Below, piece by piece: positions 18,901-26,606 of a stretch of 64,000 nt of DNA (its first letter is position 1; each line of letters opens with the position of its first letter). Both the position numbers and the translations under genes were made by a program. Below the pieces are notes generated by a model. It was not told the origin of the DNA, did not search any database, and saw nothing but the letters and a program-made list of their open reading frames with translations. This stretch comes from CAVTYH01 sp963773875 (GTDB lineage Bacteria > Planctomycetota > Planctomycetia > Pirellulales > JADZDJ01), in assembly GCA_963773875.1 (NCBI GenBank), contig CAVZCV010000006.1, positions 899,386-963,385 of the forward strand, in the 5' to 3' direction.

Positions 18901-19168
18901 CGGCTGCCTTCAGACGTTGCATTTGTTCAGACGTGAAATTCGTTGGCGATTCCGATGGCGTTTGCTTTGCGGATTGATTTACCCGCGGCGCGGTCTGCGC
19001 TCGCAATTGCGGCGCGGACTGGATGAATCCAATCGCAACCATCACCCCGATGCAGACAGGACCACGAAAATTCACAACGATCTTTCTGTTGCGATGGATC
19101 AGCAGTTTGTACAGCGGCTCATGCCCGGATTGTAGCCGACCAGAGGGGCAAAACGTATCCAGACTCAA
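15915..19168 (-). CDS. Secreted TPR-CHAT protein (caspase-like peptidase), apparent frameshifts
   Basis: The N-terminus has a signal-like segment (VCIGVMVAIGFIQSAPQLRA), then 9-10 kinesin-light-chain-type TPRs of 42 residues (for example YATMLNNLARLYTKMGDYST), a helical linker (about 500-620) and a C-terminal CHAT domain. The caspase-type dyad is present: His in FIHLATHGFF and Cys in LATLSACQTGLG. The C-terminus ends SPKYWAAFELSGDWR. The reading frame changes near 17712, 16610 and 16372; each can be repaired by a single base. GTG at about 19075 is an alternative start giving a cleaner signal peptide. CHAT domains act as proteases in signalling or defence; the target is unknown. The gene is bracketed by direct repeats (15781-15914 and 19554-19690). 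Confidence 0.8.
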
Positions 19169-19278
19169 CCGGACTTAGTTCATTGTACCAACTGATGATG
19201 GTAGATTTCGCGGCTGGCGTTGCTACGGCGTTTCCCATCTCGCTACACTGAAGAAGCGCCCGTCGCGGGAGATCCGAA

Positions 19279-19632
19279 ATGACCGAAACCAAACCAAAAC
19301 GCCGTTGGTTCAGGTTCTCGTTGAAGACGATGTTACTCGTTATCACCGCGATTGCCGTGTGGCTTGGCTATCAATTCAACAGAATTCGGGAGCGACACCA
19401 ATTCCTTGCCCAACACTTCACATGCCAGCCGTCCGTCGAGTCGTATCCCGGTGCACTTCGCATGGACCAATCTGGCAAGACATACTTCCAATTGCCCGAC
19501 GCTCCATGGCCGCTCGGAATACTTGGAGAATCTCCCCGATTGTTTCTTCTAGGGATTCCGGCGGAGGATGTTGAACGCGCGCGAAAGCTATTTCCTGAAG
19601 CCAGCATTAATTGGGGATTACCAGCGGAATAA
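19279..19632 (+). CDS. Small membrane-anchored protein, planctomycete R-F-S-L-K-T type
   Basis: 117 residues: a basic start (MTETKPKRRWFRFSLKTML), one membrane helix (LLVITAIAVWLGYQF) and a soluble region of about 80 residues. This R-x-F-S-L-(K/R)-T-x-L-L plus helix arrangement is common at the N-terminus of short planctomycete membrane proteins of unknown function. Its last 25 codons are repeated at 15781. It reads in the opposite direction to the TPR-CHAT gene. No function can be assigned. Confidence 0.6.
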   Translation: MTETKPKRRWFRFSLKTMLLVITAIAVWLGYQFNRIRERHQFLAQHFTCQPSVESYPGALRMDQSGKTYFQLPDAPWPLGILGESPRLFLLGIPAEDVERARKLFPEASINWGLPAE

Positions 19633-19690
19633 CAACCCTCCAGCGCCAATGCGTCTCCGCTTTACAATTCGCGATTTGCTTTGGCTAGCT
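19554..19690 (+). repeat. Direct repeat copy 2, within the 117- and 57-residue genes
   Basis: Matches 15781-15914, with 52 identical leading bases. Here the block is in its intact setting: the 3' end of one gene and the 5' end of the next. That makes this the probable source and 15781 the duplicate. Confidence 0.85.
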
Positions 19691-19822
19691 CTGGTGGCGG
19701 CGATGGCTGTGCGATGGTGGATAGACCATCGCAAACTCACCTATGCGGATGAAATCGCAAACGTCGAAGCGTACTACCGCGCAAACGGCCATCCACACGT
19801 AGAGATATCCGTAAGTCGATAA
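19649..19822 (+). CDS. 57-residue membrane protein
   Basis: From ATG 19649: MRLRFTIRDLLWLALVAAMA, then WWIDHRKLTYADEI and a short polar tail. The R-F-T-I-R-D-L-L-W-L start plus a single helix is another planctomycete small-protein pattern. It begins 17 bp after the 117-residue gene and is probably co-transcribed. Function unknown. Because many relatives are longer, it may be truncated. Confidence 0.5.
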   Translation: MRLRFTIRDLLWLALVAAMAVRWWIDHRKLTYADEIANVEAYYRANGHPHVEISVSR

Positions 19823-19866
19823 GCGTCTGCAACATTCTTCGAGTGCCGTGTCGCTTGCGAACCAAA

Positions 19867-20109
19867 TCACTTCGCGAGAAAGAGTGATATGGCGATGAGC
19901 AGCAAAAAGCCGATGAGCGCGCCGAGCCACTTTTTCTTAAATGGCGCGAAGAGTCCGGCGCCCATCAGCACGAAGCAAAAACAGACGAGCAAGATCCACA
20001 GTCCCCACTCGCCGGGACTCAACACCTGCCCGCCGGCGGCAAGTCCGCCTGCCCCAGCGGCAACGAGCGTTGTTCCAAGCAGAATATCTTTGACCGAAAA
20101 TGTTGGCAT
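19867..20109 (-). CDS. Two-helix small membrane protein
   Basis: 80 residues from ATG 20109: MPTFSVKDILLGTTLVAAGA, then membrane helices LWILLVCFCFVLMGAGLF and WLGALIGFLLLIAISLFLA separated by the basic turn FKKK. The frame is open upstream to 20253, but that segment has no sequence character of a leader. No family recognised. Confidence 0.55.
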   Translation of the reverse strand: MPTFSVKDILLGTTLVAAGAGGLAAGGQVLSPGEWGLWILLVCFCFVLMGAGLFAPFKKKWLGALIGFLLLIAISLFLAK

Positions 20110-20237
20110 TCTGACAATCTTAGCAGAATTTCTGGAAATCTGAGCGAGTTCGACGGGGTGTGCTCTCGCCCTAGCTTTCCAATCTCCCGCGGATTCACGC
20201 GCTCCAAAAAACTTTGCCTGTGGCCCACAAACGGGCC

Positions 20238-20266
20238 TTGACAAGAGATCCAATGTACACTACGAT
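20238..20266 (+). promoter_or_regulatory. Sigma70-like promoter, locus A of a two-copy element
   Basis: TTGACA (20238-20243), 17-bp spacer, TACGAT (20261-20266), with TGTACA (20254-20259) one base before the -10. The upstream context TGGCCCACAAACGGGCC matches TGGCCCAAAAAGGCCC at the 54.26-kb locus, where TGTACA occupies the same position relative to the -10. This shows the two promoters are related. Confidence 0.65.
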
Positions 20267-20272
20267 ACGTAT

Positions 20273-20560
20273 GGAGCTAAATCAGCTCCGGATTTCTGTC
20301 AGGCTCGGAGATTGACGTTGGCCGGCATTTGGAGAAAGGCAAACGATTCGAGGGGAGGGTGATCATGGATTGGAACGGAAACACAAACACAAACGCGGCT
20401 TTGACGCCGTACGCTCACCGGGTGAAAAAACCGGGGGAGATTCGAATGGGATTTCCCGATCGTTTTCGTGCCTCAGGTCGAGGCAGTGAAATAACTATGA
20501 AAAAACTCGGCCCCTTCGCTCGAGAATTTCCGTACAAAGCGCCGCAGTTATTTCACTCTG
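20273..20560 (+). ncRNA. Candidate structured transcript, locus A
   Basis: Starts about seven bases after the -10 with a perfect hairpin GGAGCT-aaatc-AGCTCC (20273-20289) and ends in a long-range inverted repeat GTGAAATAACT (20486-20496) / AGTTATTTCAC (20546-20556), 11 of 11 paired around a 49-base loop. The loop starts with ATGAAAAAACTCGG, shared (GTGAAAAAACTCGG) with the locus at 54583-54664. No convincing protein explains it. The extent of any RNA is a guess; the alternative is a repeat element or a small-peptide gene. Confidence 0.35.
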
Positions 20561-20916
20561 AAACGCGCTTTGGGGCGGGATGGCAGCCGGACCGTACGTT
20601 TTTCTCGAAGGAAACGATCGAAGCGGGTGCTGATAGTTTCAGCAAGTTTTTCGCGACGGTCGTTTCTCCCGCAAATTCAGTGAATCGGCCAATTACAGCA
20701 TGGAAAAAACAACCGCCATGCGCCGCGCTCAGTTATGGAAGGCGTAGCGACGCTGTTTGCAACCGTTTTCCTCGCTGGAAACCCGGGCGTCCAAGGACAG
20801 ACGTGAAATTAGGCGACCACGTGCCTCCACCCGTTGCCAAAATCGCGTTCGATTCGATAAAATCCAAGGTTTCGCCGCGGTGGGTGCCCATGGCTGTGCG
20901 GGATACTCTGCGCTGA
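20365..20916 (+). CDS. Doubtful 183-residue open frame
   Basis: ATG 20365 is preceded by a strong Shine-Dalgarno-like GAGGGGAGGG, the best in the region, and the frame stays open for 183 codons (MDWNGNTNTNAALTPYAHRV at the start). The composition is rich in Arg, Pro, Lys and Phe without a hydrophobic core pattern, and no domain is recognised. It runs through the inverted repeat. The segment SEITMKKLG is mirrored by SEITVKKLG in the same frame at the 54.58-kb copy, which keeps a coding reading possible. It fills most of the gap before ffh. Confidence 0.2.
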   Translation: MDWNGNTNTNAALTPYAHRVKKPGEIRMGFPDRFRASGRGSEITMKKLGPFAREFPYKAPQLFHSETRFGAGWQPDRTFFSKETIEAGADSFSKFFATVVSPANSVNRPITAWKKQPPCAALSYGRRSDAVCNRFPRWKPGRPRTDVKLGDHVPPPVAKIAFDSIKSKVSPRWVPMAVRDTLR

Positions 20917-20964
20917 GTGAGTCAAACGAGAATTAAGTTCGCCGAAAAAGAGTAATTGAAAGCC

Positions 20965-22436
20965 ATGTTCGAATCGATCCAATCCGGCCTTTCCAATGCC
21001 CTGCGTTCGCTGCGCGGCAAAGGGAAATTGTCGGAAGCGAACATGCGCGAAGGGTTGGAACTGGTGCGGCAGGCGCTGCTCGAGGCCGACGTCAGCTACG
21101 ACGTGGTGCGAGAGTTCATCGATCGCGTCAGCGAAGACGCGATTGGCGAAAAAGTGCTCAACTCGCTCGATCCCACGCAGCAGCTCGTGGGCATCGTCAA
21201 TCGCGAGCTCATGAATCTGATGGGGCCGGTCGATCACTCGCTCCATTTGAAGAGCGGCGACACCAGCATTGTCATGCTTTGCGGTCTGCAAGGCTCCGGC
21301 AAAACGACGACCTGCGGCAAGCTGGGACGCATGATTCAACAGCGCGGTCGGCGCGTAATGCTCGTGGCGGCCGACTTGCAGCGCCCCGCGGCCATCGATC
21401 AATTGCACGTGATCGGCGAACAGCTGGGCCTGACGGTGTATTCGGAGCGCGGGTGCCCGATCCGGTCGTGGTGTGCCACAACGCCGTGCGCAAGGCCAAA
21501 GAAGACGGCATATCAGTTGTCATTCTGGATACGGCTGGCCGTCTGCACATTGACGAAGAGTTGATGGATCAGCTCAAGCGCGTCGACAAGCGCGTGGAGC
21601 CGGATCAGGTGCTGCTGGTCGTGGACGGCATGACTGGCCAGGACGCCGTGAATAGCGCCAAGGCCTTTAACGAGGCACTGGAGCTCGACGGCGTCATCAT
21701 GACGAAGCTTGATGGCGACGCCCGCGGCGGTGCGGCGCTTTCGGTCAAGCAAGTCACCGGCGTGCCGATCAAGTTCATCGGCACAGGCGAGCATTTGGAT
21801 GCGCTCGAGGAATTTCATCCCGACCGCATGGCCAGCCGCATTCTCGGCATGGGCGACGTGCTGACGATGGTCGAAACCGCGCAGCGCGAATTCGATCAGG
21901 ACGAAATGGCCAAGGCTGAAGAGAAGATGCGCAGCGGCCAGTTTACGCTCGAGGACTTTCGAGCGCAGATGGCGCAACTGGCACGGCCCGGGCTGATGAA
22001 AAAGATGATCAGCATGATGCCCGGCATGGGCGGCATGCGCGAAATGATGGATCAGTTCGATGAAAAGGATCTGAGCCATTTGTTCGGCATGATCGATTCC
22101 ATGACGGCGGATGAAAAGCGCAATCCGCACGTGATCGATCAAAGCCGACGTCGTCGAATTGCCGCCGGCGCGGGCGTGCAGCCGCATGAAGTGAACGATC
22201 TGGTGAAGCAGTTCGACGGCATGGCCACGCTGATGAAGGAAATGTCGAGCCTGGGCATTCGCGACCGCATGAAGAAAATGCAGCAGCTGCAGCAAGGCGG
22301 CTTTTTGGATCCCGGTAACCGCCTGGCGAAAGCGAAAGTTGGGACCGGCAAACGGTTGACGCCGGACGAAAAACGGAAACTGAAAAAGCAGCGCGAGAAG
22401 GAATTGCGGAAAAAGAAAAGGGAATCGAGGAATTAA
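20965..22436 (+). CDS. ffh: Signal recognition particle protein Ffh, apparent frameshift
   Basis: GTPase that binds 4.5S RNA and signal sequences and delivers ribosomes to FtsY and SecYEG. The N-domain begins MFESIQSGLSNALRSLRGKG; G1 is GLQGSGKTTTCGKL, then DTAGRL, TKLDGDARGG, and an M-domain rich in Met (KKMISMMPGMGGMREMMDQF) with a basic C-terminus. The frame breaks at 21451-21453: the frame starting at 20965 gives VYSERG, and VPDPVVVCHNAV follows in another frame. One additional G in that GGG run restores the frame. ATG 20965 is used; TTG 20956 is also in frame. First gene of the ffh-rpsP-trmD-rplS-yraN row. Confidence 0.93.
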
Positions 22437-22449
22437 GGGTTGTCGCTTG

Positions 22450-22516
22450 TCCTTTGTCATTTGTCCTTTGTGTTCAAATAAATCCGAATCTCAAAGGACA
22501 AATGACAGAGGACATT
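22450..22516. repeat. Inverted repeat between ffh and rpsP
   Basis: TGTCATTTGTCCTTTG and its exact reverse complement CAAAGGACAAATGACA flank a short AT-rich loop, forming a 16-bp hairpin. It belongs to the same low-complexity family (GTCATTTG, GTCCTTTG words) as other intergenic blocks here and may separate the ffh and rpsP transcripts. Confidence 0.65.
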
Positions 22517-22557
22517 AACGTTAGATCAATTCATTTCAAACACGTTGGAGATTGAAA

Positions 22558-22977
22558 GTGGCCGTAAAAATTCGCATGAAACGCATGGGGCGGAAGCACC
22601 GCTCGTATTTCCGCATCTGTGCCACCGATTCCCGCGCCCCGCGTGATGGACGCGTGATCGAAGAACTGGGCAGCTACGATCCGATGATTCCGCTCACCGA
22701 TGCACGATGCCTGTTGAATCATGACCGCGTCACGTATTGGCTGGGCGTCGGGGCGTTGCCTTCGGATCGGGTGAAAGTGCTGATCAAGAAATACGGGCCA
22801 GGCGGCACGCATCTCAAGGAACTCGAAGCGGCGCTGGCTCAGCTCAAAGCGCCCAAGCAAGTGCCTGATGCTGGTCCGCCGGCAGTGAGTGTCAAGCCAA
22901 AGAAGCAGGCCGAAGAAGCGGCGGCGGAAGGTGGCCAATCGGCAGGCGGAGTAGAAGCGACGGCGCCGGCGGAATAA
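22558..22977 (+). CDS. rpsP: 30S ribosomal protein S16 with extended tail
   Basis: From GTG 22558 (preceded at 8 bases by GGAG) the protein begins VAVKIRMKRMGRKHRSYFR, the S16 signature, followed by AYD-type region IEELGSYDPMIP and YWLGVGALPSDRVKVLIKKY. The S16 core is about 90 residues; this one is 139, with a Lys/Glu/Ala-rich tail (KPKKQAEEAAAEGGQSAGG) that is probably disordered. It is a small-subunit assembly protein. Position between ffh and trmD is the common bacterial order. Confidence 0.93.
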   Translation: MAVKIRMKRMGRKHRSYFRICATDSRAPRDGRVIEELGSYDPMIPLTDARCLLNHDRVTYWLGVGALPSDRVKVLIKKYGPGGTHLKELEAALAQLKAPKQVPDAGPPAVSVKPKKQAEEAAAEGGQSAGGVEATAPAE

Positions 22978-22980
22978 AGG

Positions 22981-23046
22981 CAAAGTGCAAAATTCAAAAT
23001 GCAAAGCGCTGAATTTTGCAATTTGCATTCGTCATTTTGCATTTGA
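22981..23046. repeat. AT-rich inverted repeat between rpsP and trmD
   Basis: Repeated words GCAAAGTGCAAAATTC, AAAATGCAAAG and the complementary GAATTTTGCAATTTGCATT form an imperfect hairpin around GCGC. It has the same style as the dispersed intergenic repeats and lies wholly in the 75-bp gap. Confidence 0.55.
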
Positions 23047-23052
23047 TTTCCC

Positions 23053-23784
23053 ATGCGATTCGATGTGCTGACCCTGTTTCCGGAAATCTTCTCCGGCTAC
23101 CTGGGGCAAAGCCTCTTGAAGTTGGCGATCGAGCGTGGGCTGGTTCAAGTGCAACTGCACAACATTCGCGATTGGGCCGGCGGCAAGCATCGGCAGGTCG
23201 ACGATCGTCCCTACGGCGGCGGGCCGGGCATGCTGCTTAAAGTCGAGCCGGTTGTGGAGTGCGTCGAAGCGGTGCAGCAAGTGGCCGAGCCGGGACATTT
23301 GGTTATGCTCACGCCAACAGGCCGGAAGCTGAATCAAGCCGTTGTCGAAGAACTCGCTACAAAGCGAAGGCTCGTTTTGCTGTGCGGCCGCTACGAAGGG
23401 TTTGACGATCGAGTGCGGCAGATACTGCAGCCGGATGAAATTTCGATTGGCGATTACATCCTCGGTGGCGGCGAAGTTCCGGCGATGGTGCTTATCGACG
23501 CCGTGGTGCGCTTGGTTCCAGGCGTATTGGGCGATGACGAAAGTGCGCGGCGGGATTCGTTTTCCGCGTCCGATGACGGCGGGCAGCGAATCCTGGAAGG
23601 CGGGCACTACACCCGACCGCGCGAATTTCGCGGCTTGCGGGTGCCCGAGGTGCTGCTGACCGGCGACCATGAATCGATCGCAAAGTGGCGCGAGGAGCAA
23701 AGCTTACAAATCACTCGGGAGCGGAGGCGAGATTTGCTCTCGCCGACCAAATTTGCGCCATCGGAAAAGTCGCCGAAAAAATAG
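23053..23784 (+). CDS. trmD: tRNA (guanine-N1-)-methyltransferase TrmD
   Basis: 243 residues of a SPOUT methyltransferase that makes m1G37 using SAM. MRFDVLTLFPEIFSGYLGQS is the family start; the trefoil-knot cofactor loops are LLCGRYEGFDDRV (about 110-122) and ISIGDYILGGGEVPAMVLID (about 131-150), followed by the RPREFRGLRVPEVLLTGDH segment with substrate-binding residues. The length is normal and there is no frameshift. Confidence 0.96.
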   Translation: MRFDVLTLFPEIFSGYLGQSLLKLAIERGLVQVQLHNIRDWAGGKHRQVDDRPYGGGPGMLLKVEPVVECVEAVQQVAEPGHLVMLTPTGRKLNQAVVEELATKRRLVLLCGRYEGFDDRVRQILQPDEISIGDYILGGGEVPAMVLIDAVVRLVPGVLGDDESARRDSFSASDDGGQRILEGGHYTRPREFRGLRVPEVLLTGDHESIAKWREEQSLQITRERRRDLLSPTKFAPSEKSPKK

Positions 23785-23832
23785 TTGGACTCGCGATGTT
23801 AAGCAGTTATCTGCCAATGGTTAATCGTGATA

Positions 23833-23884
23833 TCGATGCTCATTGCCAAGGATGTGCATCGATCCCCTTGGGAATGGGCATCGA
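23833..23884 (+). promoter_or_regulatory. Long hairpin in the rplS leader
   Basis: Arms TCGATGCTCATTGCCAAGG (23833-23851) and CCTTGGGAATGGGCATCGA (23866-23884) pair at 17 of 19 positions around a 14-base loop. It lies 61 bases upstream of rplS and downstream of trmD. It could be a trmD terminator or an autoregulatory leader for L19; no T-run follows. Confidence 0.5.
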
Positions 23885-23945
23885 ACGGTGTAAAATACCA
23901 AACCCAAAACACAATAATCTCTTAGCCGCAAATTAAGGTCGTTTT

Positions 23946-24353
23946 ATGAGCCAGGCCATTCTCGAGCTGGTGGAAAAGTCCAGCCTCAAAGCCGACGTGC
24001 CAGAGTTCGCCATTGGCGATACGGTCGACGTCCACACGCGCATTCTGGAAGGCGAAAAGGAACGCATTCAGATCTTCAACGGCGTGGTGATTGCCCGGAG
24101 TGGATCGGGCAGCCGCGAAATGTTTACAGTCCGCCGCATCGTGCAGGGCGAAGGAGTGGAGCGGAAGTTCCCGCTCAATTCTCCGAAGATCGCCAAGATT
24201 GAAGTCAAGCGCAGCGGCGTGGTGCGCCGAGCCAAATTGTACTTCCTCCGCGATCGTGTGGGAAAAGCTGTGAAGCTGCGTCAACGCCGCGGCGAAAAGA
24301 CGCCAATTGTGCCAGGCGAGGAAGCGGCGCAGCCAGTTGGCGCGAAGAAGTAG
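23946..24353 (+). CDS. rplS: 50S ribosomal protein L19
   Basis: 135 residues. FAIGDTVDVHTRILEGEKER, IQIFNGVVIARSGSGSREMF, FTVRRIVQGEGVERKFPLNS and KRSGVVRRAKLYFLRDRVGK are the ordered L19 signatures. L19 sits at the 30S-50S interface. A short Lys/Ala tail extends the usual 115 residues. It starts at ATG 23946 and is preceded by the hairpin at 23833-23884. Confidence 0.96.
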   Translation: MSQAILELVEKSSLKADVPEFAIGDTVDVHTRILEGEKERIQIFNGVVIARSGSGSREMFTVRRIVQGEGVERKFPLNSPKIAKIEVKRSGVVRRAKLYFLRDRVGKAVKLRQRRGEKTPIVPGEEAAQPVGAKK

Positions 24354-24383
24354 AAGCAGATCAGTTTGACCGAACTGGGTGCC

Positions 24384-24827
24384 ATGGAATTATCCACCAT
24401 GCGCTGGACTGCAGCGATCTATGTATGGTGGACCCAACGACGTCGGCCAAAGCCACTTGGATATTTGGGCGAGCGGGCTGCGGAAAAGTTTCTCAAGCGA
24501 AAAGGCTATAAGATCGTCGCGCGAGGACTGCGGCTGCGCGGCGAGGAATTGGACCTCGTTGCCGTCGATGGACGAACGATAGTATTTGTCGAAGTGAAAA
24601 CCCGCCGCGGCCCACGATTTGGTCATCCAACCGAGGCGGTTGACAAGCGAAAGCAACGGAGGATCACGCGCGGGGCACTCGTGTTTCTCAAGCGGCATCA
24701 ACTGCTCGAACACAAGTCGCGATTCGATATCGTAGCAATCACTTGGCCCGAGTCGGCAAAGAAACCGACGATCGAGCACTTTTCAGCAGCATTCGAGGCG
24801 GTTGGCAGCGAGGGGATGTTTAGCTGA
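24384..24827 (+). CDS. yraN: YraN/UPF0102 endonuclease-like protein
   Basis: From ATG 24384 (TTG 24366 is also possible) about 147 residues. LGYLGERAAEKFLKRKGYKI and GEELDLVAVDGRTIVFVEVK give the restriction-endonuclease-like core with D and E-x-K catalytic-type residues, then HPTEAVDKRKQRRITRGALV. The family is a putative nuclease or Holliday-junction-resolvase-like fold of uncertain role. The neighbourhood after rplS is typical. Confidence 0.88.
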   Translation: MELSTMRWTAAIYVWWTQRRRPKPLGYLGERAAEKFLKRKGYKIVARGLRLRGEELDLVAVDGRTIVFVEVKTRRGPRFGHPTEAVDKRKQRRITRGALVFLKRHQLLEHKSRFDIVAITWPESAKKPTIEHFSAAFEAVGSEGMFS

Positions 24828-24863
24828 GCGGCAAGATTTGCGACCGCTCCGGTCGGTCACTTT

Positions 24864-25583
24864 CTAGTTTGTATCGCATAATGCCGCCGCCTGGATTGCC
24901 GTTAGCTTTTCAATTCCGCCGCGTGCTAATTTCACTAGCGTCTGCAATTCTTCCTCGCTAAACGTTGCCTCCTCGCCTGTGCCTTGCACTTCGATGAAGC
25001 GGCCATTGCCGGTCATTACCACGTTCATATCGACGGCGGCTTCCACATCCTCGGAGTAGTCGAGATCCAAGAGCGGCACGCTGTCGACAATACCGACGCT
25101 AATCGCGGCAATGCTGCTGGTTAGCGGCTTCTGGTCTGGATCGAACGATTCACCGATTGCGGACAGTGCATCGACTAAGGCAATGTAAGCTCCGGTAATG
25201 CTGGCGGTGCGTGTGCCGCCGTCGGCGTCGAGTACGTCGCAGTCGATAGCAATTGTTCGCTCGCCGATGGCGTCCAGATTGATGATCGCACGCAAACTAC
25301 GACCGATCAGCCGTTGAATCTCGGTGGTCCTGCCATCGGTCTTGCCATCGCGCTCTCGCCGCTTCCGCGGGCTCGTACTGCCGGGCAGCATGTTATATTC
25401 CGCCGTGAGCCAGCCGCGACCCTTTCCCGCCATCCAGTCGGGCACTTTTGGATCGACCGACGCGGTGCAAAGCACCGTGGTACCGCCCGCTTGAATCAGC
25501 ACGCTGCCGGGCGCCGTACGGGTAAAGCGCCGCACAATTTTCAGCGGACGAAGCTCGTCAGGCTGCCGACCATCATTTCGCAT
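24864..25583 (-). CDS. rph: Ribonuclease PH
   Basis: 239 residues. It starts MRNDGRQPDELRPLKIVRRF and contains GSVLIQAGGTTVLCTASVDP, the phosphate-binding RKRRERDGKTDGRTTEIQRL, and DCDVLDADGGTRTASITGAY. RNase PH trims tRNA 3' ends phosphorolytically as a hexamer. It is the last gene after argF on the minus strand (31-bp gap) and converges with yraN. Confidence 0.95.
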   Translation of the reverse strand: MRNDGRQPDELRPLKIVRRFTRTAPGSVLIQAGGTTVLCTASVDPKVPDWMAGKGRGWLTAEYNMLPGSTSPRKRRERDGKTDGRTTEIQRLIGRSLRAIINLDAIGERTIAIDCDVLDADGGTRTASITGAYIALVDALSAIGESFDPDQKPLTSSIAAISVGIVDSVPLLDLDYSEDVEAAVDMNVVMTGNGRFIEVQGTGEEATFSEEELQTLVKLARGGIEKLTAIQAAALCDTN

Positions 25584-25614
25584 TTGCTTGAGATCTGAGA
25601 TTGAAATTTGGAAT

Positions 25615-26523
25615 TTATCTACTTAAAAGCCAAGCCAGGATTCCCTTCTGCACGTGCAGTCGATTCGCGGCCTGCTGCACGACAACACTATTCGGACCGT
25701 CGATCACCTCGTCGGTCACTTCTTCGCCGCGGTGGGCGGGCAAACAGTGCATGAAGTAGGCCTTACCGGCGTGCTTCATGAGCGCGGCATTAACCTGATA
25801 ACTGGCAAAGTCGCGGCGGCGTTTGGCCGATTCGGCTTCCTGGCCCATGCTAGTCCAGACGTCGGTATAGACGGCAGTGGCGTCGTGAACTGCGGCCGCG
25901 GGGTCTTCGGTCGTCTTCAAGTCAAGCTGCGGGATTTTCTTTTTGAACCGTGCGATATCATCGCCCGAGAATTGATATCCCTTCGGCGATGCCACGACGA
26001 TTTGCATGCCCAATCGCCCGCAACCTTCAACGAGACTTCGCGCCACATTGTTGGCATCGCCGACGTAAGCCAGCTTCGTTCCCGGAAGCGGCCCAACAAG
26101 TTCGCGCAGCGTGTACAAATCGGCAATCGCCTGGCACGGGTGGGCATAATCTGTCAGCCCGTTAATCACGGGGCACGTACTGTGTTTCGCAAGTTCTACC
26201 ACGGTTTGATGACGATTGGCACGAATCACAATGCCATCCACATATTGGCTGAGCACGCGACCGAAATCGGACATGCTTTCGCGCGAGCCGAAGCCTACAT
26301 CGCTACCCAAAAACAAGCTGCCGCCGCCGAGCTGAATCATACCGGCTTCAAAACTGACCCGGGTCCGCAGCGACGGCTTCTCGAACAACATGCCGATCGC
26401 GCGGCCAGGCAGCAACGCCTCACGCTTGCCTTGATCGAATTTGGCCTTCAAATCAGCTGTGATGGCGAAAATTCGCTCGATTTCCGCGGTCGAAAGATCG
26501 GTAACGTGCAGCAAATGCGGCAT
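25615..26523 (-). CDS. argF: Ornithine carbamoyltransferase
   Basis: 302 residues. Carbamoyl-phosphate loop EKPSLRTRVSFEAGM (about 48-62), HPCQAIADL (about 127-135), the ornithine-binding region AVYTDVWTSMGQE and the Cys-containing HCLPAHRGEEVTDE are all present. It makes citrulline from ornithine and carbamoyl phosphate. It follows argD by 83 bp and precedes rph. Confidence 0.96.
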   Translation of the reverse strand: MPHLLHVTDLSTAEIERIFAITADLKAKFDQGKREALLPGRAIGMLFEKPSLRTRVSFEAGMIQLGGGSLFLGSDVGFGSRESMSDFGRVLSQYVDGIVIRANRHQTVVELAKHSTCPVINGLTDYAHPCQAIADLYTLRELVGPLPGTKLAYVGDANNVARSLVEGCGRLGMQIVVASPKGYQFSGDDIARFKKKIPQLDLKTTEDPAAAVHDATAVYTDVWTSMGQEAESAKRRRDFASYQVNAALMKHAGKAYFMHCLPAHRGEEVTDEVIDGPNSVVVQQAANRLHVQKGILAWLLSR

Positions 26524-26539
26524 GATGAATTCGTCGGTG

Positions 26540-26562
26540 GTCCGTTGTCAGTTGTTCGTTGC
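26540..26562. repeat. Repeat flanking argD, downstream copy
   Basis: GTCCGTTGTCAGTTGTTCG-like sequence; the same word (TCCGTTGTCAGTTGTTCG) recurs at about 27828-27845 upstream of argD. The two copies bracket argD exactly. Confidence 0.6.
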
Positions 26563-26606
26563 CGGCATACAGATCGACCGTTCCGGTCGGTAGTGTTCTT
26601 GCGCGG

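Noticed and set aside
20270..20314. Leaderless peptide starting at ATG just after the -10
   Set aside because: The ATG is only 3 bases after the -10, upstream of the expected transcript start, so it would not be transcribed intact.
21451..21453. Programmed frameshift in ffh
   Set aside because: No slippery heptamer or downstream structure is evident, and similar single-base breaks occur in many genes here.
21513..22460. 315-codon minus-strand frame opposite ffh
   Set aside because: Antisense to conserved Ffh motifs, rich in His and Leu; a shadow.
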